6,742 nt of DNA from Tissierellia bacterium (GTDB lineage: Bacteria > Bacillota_A > Clostridia > Tissierellales > Peptoniphilaceae), in assembly GCA_030537695.1 (NCBI GenBank), contig JAUNVJ010000032.1, forward strand, positions 1-6,742, written 5' to 3'. The position numbers and the translations under genes are program-made. Of this stretch, positions 1-6,596 are shown piece by piece (position 1 is the first letter of the stretch; the number at the start of each line of letters is the position of its first letter). The notes beneath the pieces are model-generated. The model was not told the DNA's origin. It did not search any database and saw only the letters and a list, made by a program, of their open reading frames with translations.

Positions 1-2
1 AT

Positions 3-27
3 AAAAAGAGAGCCGTTGCCGACTCTC
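3..27 (-). terminator. Rho-independent terminator ending the operon
   Basis: Read on the minus strand, a 7-bp stem (GAGAGTC pairing with GGCTCTC, including one G-T wobble) encloses the 6-nt loop GGCAAC and is followed directly by five T residues. It begins about 6 nt after the TAA stop of the permease gene. It would end transcription of the five-gene operon, so the permease is probably the last gene. Confidence 0.88.
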
Positions 28-33
28 CAAATC

Positions 34-1404
34 TTACATCGCTCCTAGGGATAATAAACTTGTGACAATAAAACCAGAGGCATAATAAGCCATAAACTGA
101 ACCCCAGTATGAACTTCGAAAAGATTGTGCAATATTCCTCCGAAAAGACCGATGCAAAGGGCTACGATGATTCCTATAATACCTGCTTCATAAAATGCCA
201 ACATAAAGATAAGTCCTAAGAAAGCACCGATTAATGCTTCATGACTGATCATCTTAAACATTTTTTCCGTCCAGGCACGAGCCTTTAAAATACTCATGGG
301 ATAGGCCAACAGAGTTCCCCCAAAGATTCCGATAAAACCGAATACGATATATTCCCAAACATCTAAATAATTATGCAAGTTGTGAACGGGATCTACGGTA
401 AATACAGGTGGTGCATTAAATAAAGGAGCTGCCGGACCTAAAGCCACCGGACTTAAGGGAAGTCCAAAGGCCAATAGAGGAATAATAATCCCGCCAATAT
501 AAGTGGCATTGCTGACAGCGTCTTGAACACCTAAGGTTGTCGTCACTTTTTCATAGAGTTCCTTGTTTTTTCCTGCTACCAATTCTCCCAATAAGACGGT
601 AGTACCTACCGGAGACAGGGTAAAAGCTGCGGCTCCCACCACTGAAGTCGTATAAATAGATCGTCGCTGTCTTTTACTAAATAATTTAAAGGGATTCGGA
701 TAGATGGACATCTTTTCCTTAGAATCCGGCGCTAGCCAAATTTCATTGGGTTTATTTCGACGCTGTTTATATCGCATCGAAGGAATCATCACATTAAAGA
801 GTTCCGAGATCATCGGTCCAATGGTAATTCCCATAAAGATGGAAATAAACAGAGTCTTTCCCACCGATTCCAATGCCAGTCGCTGGAATCCCTGTATCAA
901 AAAAGAATAGGGGATTAAGGCAATAACCGCTGCCCATTTGGCATTAGACATATAGGCGATAATCACTGCTCCGATTGTAAAGATCAAACCGATATAGGGA
1001 TTGATCTTATCGCCGATCGGTGCCAGTAAATAGGCAAAGACAATGGAGACGGGAACGGCAATCAGGGAACCGATCAAGGATCCTGCGGCCATTTTTCTCA
1101 TCCCGATATGGGGTATTCCCAAGCGTTTTGCCAAGGAGGAATAAAAGACCATAGGGACGGCCATTGTAGAGCCGGGAAGGGCAGCCATCGATGTGGGAAT
1201 GGTGTGTGTAATTTGCATGGCTACAATAATTCCCATCGTCCAGGAAAATAAAACCACTGGAGGCAATTTTAAGAGGACCAAGACCAAAGTGATCGGTGCC
1301 ATTGTTGCCGTCTCATCGGTTCCGGGAATAATACCAATCACCGAATACATTAATCCCCCTACAAAAGCGGCTAAAAATGCTTCTAATATAACGATGATAT
1401 TCAT
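34..1404 (-). CDS. TctA-like tripartite tricarboxylate transporter permease
   Basis: This is a 456-residue polytopic inner-membrane protein, probably the large permease subunit that imports a carboxylate. Family knowledge: TctA proteins carry two similar halves, each with a conserved Pro/Gly/Ser/Thr-rich loop. Seen here: a first half with IIPGTDETATM at 26-35 and PTSMAALPGSTMAVP at 70-84, a basic cytoplasmic loop at about 211-248, and a second half with GVQDAVSNATYIGGIIIPLL at 292-311 followed by FGLPLSPVALGP at 313-324. About ten or more hydrophobic segments are visible. It is somewhat shorter than the usual ~500 residues. The start overlaps the preceding stop as ATGA and follows a GAGGTG site (1412-1417). 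The second-half loop reads LPLS where TctA proteins usually read PGS, so the substrate may be atypical. No TctC-type binding protein is present in the window. Membership in the TctA superfamily is likely; the substrate is unknown, and mevalonate is only inferred from the neighbours. Confidence 0.8.
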   Translation of the reverse strand: MNIIVILEAFLAAFVGGLMYSVIGIIPGTDETATMAPITLVLVLLKLPPVVLFSWTMGIIVAMQITHTIPTSMAALPGSTMAVPMVFYSSLAKRLGIPHIGMRKMAAGSLIGSLIAVPVSIVFAYLLAPIGDKINPYIGLIFTIGAVIIAYMSNAKWAAVIALIPYSFLIQGFQRLALESVGKTLFISIFMGITIGPMISELFNVMIPSMRYKQRRNKPNEIWLAPDSKEKMSIYPNPFKLFSKRQRRSIYTTSVVGAAAFTLSPVGTTVLLGELVAGKNKELYEKVTTTLGVQDAVSNATYIGGIIIPLLAFGLPLSPVALGPAAPLFNAPPVFTVDPVHNLHNYLDVWEYIVFGFIGIFGGTLLAYPMSILKARAWTEKMFKMISHEALIGAFLGLIFMLAFYEAGIIGIIVALCIGLFGGILHNLFEVHTGVQFMAYYASGFIVTSLLSLGAM

Positions 1405-1871
1405 AACCTTTCACCTCTTTGTACTTTTTCACGATATTCCGGTTTGTAATTTTTACTCGTTTCCGGAATCAATGCCAATAATGGATACAACTCCAAATCC
1501 TCCAACTCCTTGATGATTTCCGGATCGGAATTTCCCAGATATTCCCCTTCTTCTTCCATTGATATTCCCGCCGTATTTAAGATGGCGGCAATATCTTCAA
1601 ATTCAAATTTTTCTTCTACATGACGTTTCGGTTTGAAAAGTTTTGCGGATATAATTCCGGAAAGGATACAACCGCCAACCCCCACCAATAGAGCATATCC
1701 ATTGGCCAAACTGGGTTCTATTCCCTCCCGACCGGTAAATATCTTTTGTCCCAGAAAAAACATACCCATGGTCAAGACGACTCCAATGACACAAGCGTAG
1801 ACCAATTCACGTAATACCACAGTATCGCCCCAAACTTCCGTATATTGTCCTGAATCCATATTTTTTTTCAT
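1401..1871 (-). CDS. Small two-helix membrane protein, probable partner of the TctA-like permease
   Basis: This 156-residue protein does not match a family I recognise with confidence. Two hydrophobic helices are visible at about 21-42 and 57-78, joined by a short loop (TGREGIEPSLANGY) and followed by a basic KPKRH stretch. By the positive-inside rule this places an acidic C-terminal region (about 84-156) in the cytoplasm; that region includes EEKFEFEDIAAIL, NSDPEIIKELEDLELYP and a charged tail. Canonical TctB small subunits usually have four helices, so this may be a functional substitute or a divergent relative. It sits between HMG-CoA reductase and the permease and overlaps the permease start by ATGA, which suggests translational coupling and complex formation. 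The start at 1871 is chosen because the AGAGGTG site lies 6 nt upstream; an in-frame GTG at 1880 lies inside that site and is unlikely to be used. Confidence 0.72.
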   Translation of the reverse strand: MKKNMDSGQYTEVWGDTVVLRELVYACVIGVVLTMGMFFLGQKIFTGREGIEPSLANGYALLVGVGGCILSGIISAKLFKPKRHVEEKFEFEDIAAILNTAGISMEEEGEYLGNSDPEIIKELEDLELYPLLALIPETSKNYKPEYREKVQRGERL

Positions 1872-1877
1872 TAATGT

Positions 1878-1884
1878 CACCTCT
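1878..1884 (-). promoter_or_regulatory. Ribosome-binding site fixing the start of the small membrane protein
   Basis: AGAGGTG on the minus strand lies 6 nt before the ATG at 1871 and overlaps the TAG stop of the HMG-CoA reductase gene. Because the in-frame GTG at 1880 falls within the motif itself, the downstream ATG is the better start. Confidence 0.75.
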
Positions 1885-3136
1885 ATTCTTTGAGTAGAGT
1901 TTTTGCATATTCTACATTGATATTGTTCTCTTCAATCATCTTCTTTACGATAGAATCTATTTCTCCTCCCCTTGCTCCGGCTGTAATGGCAACATTTTTA
2001 GCATGTAAAGACATGTGTCCCTTTTGGATCCCTTCTGTTGCCAAAGCTTTGACTGCAGCTAAATTTTGTGCTAGTCCTAAAGAAGCAATGACATTACCTA
2101 ATTCCGTTGCATGTTCTACACCTAAAATTTCAATAGCAGCTTGTGCCGTCGGATGGATCTTGGTGGCTCCTCCTACTAATCCTAGGGCCAAGGGAAGCTC
2201 AATACTACCTGATAAATTTCCATCTTTATCTTTTTCCCAAATCGTCAAGGGACGGTATTGGCCTTGTAGTGAAGCATAGGCATGAGCTCCCGATTCAATT
2301 GCTCGAGTATCATTACCTGTAGCAAGAACAGCAGCACTGATTCCATTCATGATGCCCTTATTATGAGTGGTAGCACGGAAAGGATCCGCTGCAGCGAATT
2401 CATAAGCAGATACGATTTTATCCACCACTTCTTCACCGCCTAAATCTACCTTGGCAATTTTAGTTCGTGCCCGTACCAATCGTTCCACAGCAAGATTTGA
2501 TAAAATCCTTAAATAGACGGTTCCACCGGTAATTTTTTCTACAAAAGGAGCCACTGCCTCCGCCATGGAATTGACGGCATTTGCCCCCATTGCATCCAAA
2601 GTATTGACTTTCAAATGGAGAATCACCATATCTTCCGAAGCCGTTTTAAGAATTCTCACCTCAATATCTTGAGCACCTCCTCCCAGTTTTACCAGTACAG
2701 GATCCCGATCATTACATATTTTTAGTATTTCTTCTTTGTTTTCATAAATAATATTTTTAGTATATTGAGGATCTGCAATGTTCGTCACTTGGACTTGTGC
2801 AATCATAATGGAACCGGTATTATCGGCATAAAATCCCCCATTTTTCCGTGCTAGCTTGGCGGCATTGCTTGCCGCTGCAACGACGGATGCTTCTTCTGTT
2901 ACCATGGGGATCAAATAATCCTTTCCATTGACTACAAAATTAAGGGCTACGGAAAGAGGAAGGCTGAATCGTCCGATCACATTTTCAATCATATGGTCGG
3001 CACGATCCATATCCAAGGCTTCTCCGTCTTGCAAGCTTTTAATCGTCTCTTCCTTTAAATCGGAAAACTCAACAACTTCTTGTAATCGTTCTTCTACAGA
3101 TAATTTATAAAATCCGGAATAGGAACTATTCTTCAT
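1883..3136 (-). CDS. mvaA: Class II (degradative-type) hydroxymethylglutaryl-CoA reductase
   Basis: This cytoplasmic enzyme interconverts mevalonate + CoA + 2 NAD(P)+ and HMG-CoA + 2 NAD(P)H. At 417 residues it is close to the ~430 of the Pseudomonas mevalonii class II enzyme. Visible motifs: ENVIG at 51-55; EEASVVAA at 81-88 with catalytic Glu82; the nucleotide-binding DAMGANAVNS at 181-190; THNKGIMNG at 257-265 with catalytic Lys260; TGND at 273-276 with catalytic Asp276; and LHAKN at 377-381 with catalytic His378 near the mobile C-terminal flap. All four catalytic residues are present, so it should be active. Aligned by eye from memory with P. mevalonii, Asp145 matches the Asp146 that favours NAD(H) there, consistent with a catabolic direction; this is inference. 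The start follows a strong AGGAGGA site (3141-3147). No mvaS or mevalonate kinase genes adjoin it. The family assignment is very secure; the direction of the reaction in vivo is less so. Confidence 0.96.
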   Translation of the reverse strand: MKNSSYSGFYKLSVEERLQEVVEFSDLKEETIKSLQDGEALDMDRADHMIENVIGRFSLPLSVALNFVVNGKDYLIPMVTEEASVVAAASNAAKLARKNGGFYADNTGSIMIAQVQVTNIADPQYTKNIIYENKEEILKICNDRDPVLVKLGGGAQDIEVRILKTASEDMVILHLKVNTLDAMGANAVNSMAEAVAPFVEKITGGTVYLRILSNLAVERLVRARTKIAKVDLGGEEVVDKIVSAYEFAAADPFRATTHNKGIMNGISAAVLATGNDTRAIESGAHAYASLQGQYRPLTIWEKDKDGNLSGSIELPLALGLVGGATKIHPTAQAAIEILGVEHATELGNVIASLGLAQNLAAVKALATEGIQKGHMSLHAKNVAITAGARGGEIDSIVKKMIEENNINVEYAKTLLKE

Positions 3137-3149
3137 AATATCCTCCTAT

Positions 3150-3497
3150 CTATTTCAATTCTTCTTGATATTTTTGATATGCATCCAGGTCGATTTCCAT
3201 TCGCATCAGAGCGGAAGCCATGGATTTGCCCAAACTGTCTAAACGCAAAGATTTTGTCGCTCCGCCGCCTAATGCTTCTTTCATTACGAAATTCATACCC
3301 TTTAAAGAATCCACATCGTACCGTTTTACTTCTCCAAAGACCATTCCTTGAAAATGATCCTTAACTCGCTTTTCCGTAAGATATTCTTTTAAAAATTCAT
3401 AATCTTTTTGTCTTCTCGGATAGACGCATATATTTGAAATATTTCCCTTGTCTCCTGACCGTCCGTGGGCAATGTCTTTTAAATACAATTTTTCCAT
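3150..3497 (-). CDS. AtuA C-terminal-domain-like small protein
   Basis: This 115-residue soluble protein matches the small C-terminal domain found at the end of full-length AtuA (acyclic terpene utilisation) proteins. The hallmark is near the N-terminus: LKDIAHGRSGDKGNISNICV at 6-25, containing the conserved H-x-R-S-G-D-K-G. A Gly-rich segment (ALGGGATKSLRLDSLGKS) follows at about 79-96. Here the domain is a separate gene; its TAATG start shares one base with the stop of the preceding AtuA-family gene, so the two are probably translationally coupled and form a complex. The frame stays open upstream to an ATG at 3560, but the strong GGAGGTG site and the family start (MEKLYLKDIAHGRS) support 3497. 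The biochemical function of this domain is not established to my knowledge. Confidence 0.85.
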   Translation of the reverse strand: MEKLYLKDIAHGRSGDKGNISNICVYPRRQKDYEFLKEYLTEKRVKDHFQGMVFGEVKRYDVDSLKGMNFVMKEALGGGATKSLRLDSLGKSMASALMRMEIDLDAYQKYQEELK

Positions 3498-4870
3498 TAC
3501 TTCACCTCCAAAATATGAGAACGGAGACGAACCATATCCCGAGGTACAAAAGTCGGCCATAGACCGATCACATTCTGCACACGAGCTCGTCCGCCGAAGA
3601 AGGAAGATCCGGGAGGCCCGTTTAATTGTAAGGGGGCAATTTCCGGTATGATTTTTTTAGCTTCTTCCTTCGTCTTTGTCCGTAGGGCAATTCTCATAAT
3701 AACTTCATTTTGATTGTCAATGACAGAATCACTGAGATTTGCTACATTGAGATGAAGAGCGTTTAATCCCACAAAATCAATGCGAAGATCTTCGGTTTTT
3801 AAATTTTTTCTCTTCATTTTTTTCATGATGATATCCGCCGCGTATTGGGCTTTTTCATAAGCGTCAGGCCACGCAAAGTTTAAATAGGTCTCCACCTTAT
3901 ATCCGGCATGGTAACCGATGGTCAGCTTTAAATTTTCCGGTGGTTTTCGTCCCTTGATATTTTTGACTTCCACTCGATCTTTCTTTATTTCTTCCAACTC
4001 TACATGGGAAATATCCGCTGTAATATCCGGAGTGATATAACTGGAAGGATCGTGAATTTCATAGAGGAGTTGCTCTTTCAAACTTTCCTCCGTAATGAGA
4101 CCTCCACTGGTGGATGTCTTGGTAATAAAGGTTTGATCCTTGGTCAATTCCGCAATGGGAAATCCTAAAAAATCCATTTGAGGAACGTCTCGCCAACCGT
4201 AATCAAAGTTTCCCCCGGCTGCCTGTCCGCCGCATTCCAGTAAATGGCCGACGATAATGCCTCGGGCAATATTGTCATAGTCCTCATCAGACCATTCGAA
4301 TTCATATTTTGCCGGGGATAGGAAGAGAGCGGAGTCAGCAGCTCGTCCGGTTACTACGGTATTGGCCCCTTTTTCCAAAGCTTCCACAATCGGCTCATGA
4401 CCAAAATAGACATTGGCATTGACCACTTGATCAAAATCCAATTCTTTCAATTTGGAACCGTCATCGGAATTGATAAATTCGTACCCTTCCTTCATCAGTC
4501 TCGGAAGTTCCGACATCATATCGTCTCCTAGAACATAGCCTATTTTATATTCTTTCAAGCCATGTTTTTCTGCCACCTTTGCCAATTCCTTCACGGCACC
4601 TTCTACATGGACACCGCCGGCATTAGAAATGACCGTGATCTTTTTTTCATAGCTTTCCTTTGCAATTTCGTCAAACAGAGAAATAAAATCTCTGGCATAG
4701 CCTGCTTTCGGATTTTTATTCTTTTGTCGTTGTAAAATACTCATGGTCAATTCCGCTAAATAATCACAAGCTAAATAATTTAAATTTCCGTTTTTTACCA
4801 TATCAATGGCTGCGTCAGGACTGTCTCCCCAGAAACCTTGACCGCCACCGATGCGAATAATCTTATCCAT
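3497..4870 (-). CDS. AtuA-family (DUF1446) acyl catabolism protein, N-terminal domain form
   Basis: This 457-residue soluble protein belongs to the AtuA/DUF1446 family, named for a gene required for acyclic terpene use in Pseudomonas; the reaction catalysed is not established to my knowledge. Family landmarks in order: IRIGGGQGFWGDSPDAA at 5-21, YLACDYLAELTMSIL at 32-46, VISNAGGVHVEGA at 80-92, ANVYFGHEPIVEAL at 152-165, TGRAADSALFLSP at 174-186, GHLLECGGQAAGGNFDYG at 208-225, LQLNGPPGSSFFGGRARV at 414-431 and WPTFVPRDMV at 438-447. Full-length AtuA proteins are about 600 residues because they also carry the small domain encoded here by the next gene, so this is a split version. It is the first gene of the operon, 26 nt downstream of the sigma-54 promoter, with an AGAGGTG site (4876-4882) 5 nt before the ATG. 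Family assignment is strong. A role on a branched-chain acid or CoA ester related to HMG-CoA is inferred from the neighbours. Confidence 0.88.
   Translation of the reverse strand: MDKIIRIGGGQGFWGDSPDAAIDMVKNGNLNYLACDYLAELTMSILQRQKNKNPKAGYARDFISLFDEIAKESYEKKITVISNAGGVHVEGAVKELAKVAEKHGLKEYKIGYVLGDDMMSELPRLMKEGYEFINSDDGSKLKELDFDQVVNANVYFGHEPIVEALEKGANTVVTGRAADSALFLSPAKYEFEWSDEDYDNIARGIIVGHLLECGGQAAGGNFDYGWRDVPQMDFLGFPIAELTKDQTFITKTSTSGGLITEESLKEQLLYEIHDPSSYITPDITADISHVELEEIKKDRVEVKNIKGRKPPENLKLTIGYHAGYKVETYLNFAWPDAYEKAQYAADIIMKKMKRKNLKTEDLRIDFVGLNALHLNVANLSDSVIDNQNEVIMRIALRTKTKEEAKKIIPEIAPLQLNGPPGSSFFGGRARVQNVIGLWPTFVPRDMVRLRSHILEVK
3503..3509 (-). promoter_or_regulatory. Ribosome-binding site fixing the start of the AtuA C-terminal-like gene
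   Basis: GGAGGTG on the minus strand lies 5 nt before the ATG at 3497 and inside the final codons of the upstream AtuA-family gene. It supports the short start over the in-frame ATG at 3560, whose extra 21 residues would lie wholly within the overlapping gene and do not fit the family. Confidence 0.8.
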
Positions 4871-4895
4871 ATCAACACCTCTTTATTTATATTGA

Positions 4896-4911
4896 AGCAA
4901 TTATCATGCCA
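4896..4911 (-). promoter_or_regulatory. Sigma-54 (-24/-12) promoter of the operon
   Basis: The minus strand reads TGGCATGATAATTGCT. The consensus is TGGCAC-N5-TTGCW; here the -24 GG and -12 GC elements are both intact with exactly 10 nt between them, and only the C of TGGCAC differs. The predicted transcription start is near 4885, about 15 nt before the ATG of the first operon gene, leaving just enough leader for the AGAGGTG ribosome-binding site. A sigma-54 activator gene lies immediately upstream, which supports function. Confidence 0.9.
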
Positions 4912-4960
4912 AGTTTTATAATCCATCTCTTGTGGGAAAAGGTATTCATTTTTACCGTTA

Positions 4961-4994
4961 AAAAAACAGGTTTCCTTTTCGGTACCTGTTTTTT
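4961..4994 (-). terminator. Intrinsic terminator of the regulator gene
   Basis: A perfect 11-bp inverted repeat (AAAAAACAGGT pairing with ACCTGTTTTTT) encloses a 12-nt loop. On the minus strand it follows the regulator stop by 36 nt and ends in a run of T residues. It lies between the regulator and the sigma-54 promoter, so it should isolate the operon from read-through and make it depend on its own promoter. The A/T-flanked symmetry could allow it to work in both directions. Confidence 0.88.
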
Positions 4995-5003
4995 CTCAAT
5001 TGT

Positions 5004-5023
5004 TTTTGTCAAATTCGGCAAAT
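5004..5023. promoter_or_regulatory. Candidate upstream activator site, proximal copy
   Basis: The plus strand reads TTTTGTCAAATTCGGCAAAT, an imperfect dyad with arms TTTGTC and GGCAAA around 6 bp. It matches the distal copy (5034-5053) at 18 of 20 positions, and the centres are 30 bp apart, about three helical turns. Its centre is about 128 bp upstream of the predicted transcription start, a normal distance for a sigma-54 activator site. Binding by the adjacent regulator is inferred. Confidence 0.68.
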
Positions 5024-5030
5024 TAAAATT

Positions 5031-6578
5031 TTATTTTGTCACATTTGGCAAATCAATCTCCAATATTTTTAGTTTTCGATAAAAAGTTCGTTGGGATAGA
5101 CCTAATTCTTCAATGGTCTTTTTTCGATCGTATCGATTTCGTTCCAAAGTATTTTGAATGATTTCCTTTTCTCTTTGTCGGATCAACTCTTCCAAAGTAT
5201 ATCGATTGTCGGGAATGACTTCCGATTGAATGGTCTCCGGAAGATGATGAAGATAAATAGTACCATTGAAAGCCAAGATCGTAGCATGTTCTATCGCATT
5301 TTTCAATTCTCGCACATTTCCCGGCCAAGAATATTGTAGTAGAGCTCGATAAACTTCTTCTGAAATTTCCAACTCTTTTTCATATTTATTGTTGCTCTCC
5401 TCTAAAAAATGGTTGGCAAAGTCTATAATATCCAAACCTCTTTCCTTTAAGGTCGGAAGCTTTAAAACCATCACACTGAGTCGATAGTAAAGATCTTGTC
5501 GAAAACTACCGTCTTTGATTTTTTCTTCCAAATCTTGATTGGTGGCAGCGATAACTCGAACGTCTACTTTAATCTTTTTTTCTCCTCCGACTTTTTCAAT
5601 TTCTCCGGTTTCCAAAGTTCTCAAGAGTTTCGTCTGCATAGCCATACTCATATCTCCAATTTCATCGAGAAAGATCGTGCCTTGATGGGCCAATTCAAAT
5701 TTTCCCATTTTTCCACCTTTTTTGGCACCGGTAAAGGAACCTCCTTCATATCCGAACATTTCCGACTCAATTAAATTTTCGGGAATAGCGGCACAATTTA
5801 ATAGGATAAAAGGCCGATCCTTTCGTTTAGAGTTTTTATAAATAAATCGACTGAGAATATCTTTTCCTGTTCCGTTTTCTCCCAGTATCAATACGGTGGC
5901 GTCGGTTTTTGCTACTGAAAGAGCTTGAGAAGTGGTTTTTAAAAAGACTGGATCTCTTCCGATAATTTTCCCCTTCTCCAACTCTTCTCGGGCTTCCAAT
6001 CGACGATTGTATTCTTCTGCAACCGAAGTCATTCGCTGAACTTCGTCGGTTAGTTGATTGATTTTAGTCACATCTTCAAAAATGGATACAGCGCCGTAAA
6101 ATATTTCTTGAAAGTAAAGGGGAAAGATTTTTACATTAACGTATTTTTCAATAGATCGGATCAAAATATTTTTACGATAAAGAGACTGTCGATTTTTTAA
6201 AGCTTTCATAATTAACGTTCCCTTTTCAATATCCTCCATATGTTTTCCAATAACTCGGTTTAATGGTACGCCTAGAATCTTGGAGTAATTATCGTTCGCA
6301 TAAAAAATTCGTCCCTCTTCATCGATAGTTACAACCCCTTCTTCAATATTATCCAAAATTTGCATTAAAATTTGTCTCTTCTCCTTCTTTTGAAGATAGA
6401 GAAGAAGTTCCTTTTCCACCCAGCCTTTGATTTCTCCATCTTTTTCAAAATATAGACGGTTTCCCGGTACTTGTTTTAAATCCATTGCCCAAAAAGCATC
6501 ACTTAAAGGATAGGTATTTTCTCGAGAGACAAGAGATTTTTCTTGTATTTTATGGTGTAATAGTTTTTTTAAATCCAT
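5031..6578 (-). CDS. Sigma-54-dependent transcriptional activator (PAS, AAA+, Fis-type HTH)
   Basis: This 515-residue cytoplasmic enhancer-binding protein probably activates the sigma-54 promoter at 4896-4911. Domains in order: an unassigned N-terminal segment at 1-65, whose LYFEKDGEIKGWVEKELLLY at 42-61 faintly resembles the end of a CBS motif; a PAS domain at about 72-170 (ILDNIEEGVVTIDEEGRIFY at 74-93); a charged coiled-coil-like linker at about 171-205; and an AAA+ sigma-54 interaction domain at about 206-435. The latter has Walker A GENGTGKD (233-240), the sigma-54 contact loop GSFTGA (280-285), Walker B IFLDEIGD (302-309), sensor I AATNQ (344-348) and WPGNVREL (418-425). A Fis-type helix-turn-helix lies at about 487-506 (KTIEELGLSQRTFYRKLKIL). 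There is no receiver domain, so control is probably by ligand binding rather than phosphorylation. The contact loop has Ser where GAFTGA has Ala, a mild variant. A weak ribosome site precedes the ATG. The family is certain; the ligand is unknown. Confidence 0.95.
   Translation of the reverse strand: MDLKKLLHHKIQEKSLVSRENTYPLSDAFWAMDLKQVPGNRLYFEKDGEIKGWVEKELLLYLQKKEKRQILMQILDNIEEGVVTIDEEGRIFYANDNYSKILGVPLNRVIGKHMEDIEKGTLIMKALKNRQSLYRKNILIRSIEKYVNVKIFPLYFQEIFYGAVSIFEDVTKINQLTDEVQRMTSVAEEYNRRLEAREELEKGKIIGRDPVFLKTTSQALSVAKTDATVLILGENGTGKDILSRFIYKNSKRKDRPFILLNCAAIPENLIESEMFGYEGGSFTGAKKGGKMGKFELAHQGTIFLDEIGDMSMAMQTKLLRTLETGEIEKVGGEKKIKVDVRVIAATNQDLEEKIKDGSFRQDLYYRLSVMVLKLPTLKERGLDIIDFANHFLEESNNKYEKELEISEEVYRALLQYSWPGNVRELKNAIEHATILAFNGTIYLHHLPETIQSEVIPDNRYTLEELIRQREKEIIQNTLERNRYDRKKTIEELGLSQRTFYRKLKILEIDLPNVTK
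5034..5053. promoter_or_regulatory. Candidate upstream activator site, distal copy within the regulator gene
   Basis: The plus strand reads TTTTGTCACATTTGGCAAAT, with the same dyad arms (TTTGTC and GGCAAA) as the copy at 5004-5023. It lies wholly inside the final codons of the regulator (residues LPNVTK before the stop), so it is both coding and probably regulatory. Its centre is about 158 bp upstream of the predicted start of the operon transcript. Confidence 0.63.
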
Positions 6579-6596
6579 TTCATGCTCACTTTCTGT

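Noticed and set aside
1890..2279. A 129-codon plus-strand open frame opposite the HMG-CoA reductase gene.
   Set aside because: The opposite strand encodes intact catalytic motifs of a well-known enzyme, so this frame is a by-product of that coding sequence.
3498..3560. A longer start for the AtuA C-terminal-like protein at 3560.
   Set aside because: The extra 21 residues lie within the upstream gene, do not fit the family's start, and the ribosome-binding site points to 3497.
4887..4949. A 20-residue frame on the minus strand between the terminator and the operon.
   Set aside because: It has no ribosome-binding site, and the sigma-54 promoter lies inside it, so it would not be on the operon transcript.
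5496..5774. A 92-codon plus-strand open frame opposite the regulator gene.
   Set aside because: It is antisense to the highly conserved AAA+ domain, is rich in Phe and Ser as expected from reading the opposite strand, and has no supporting signals.
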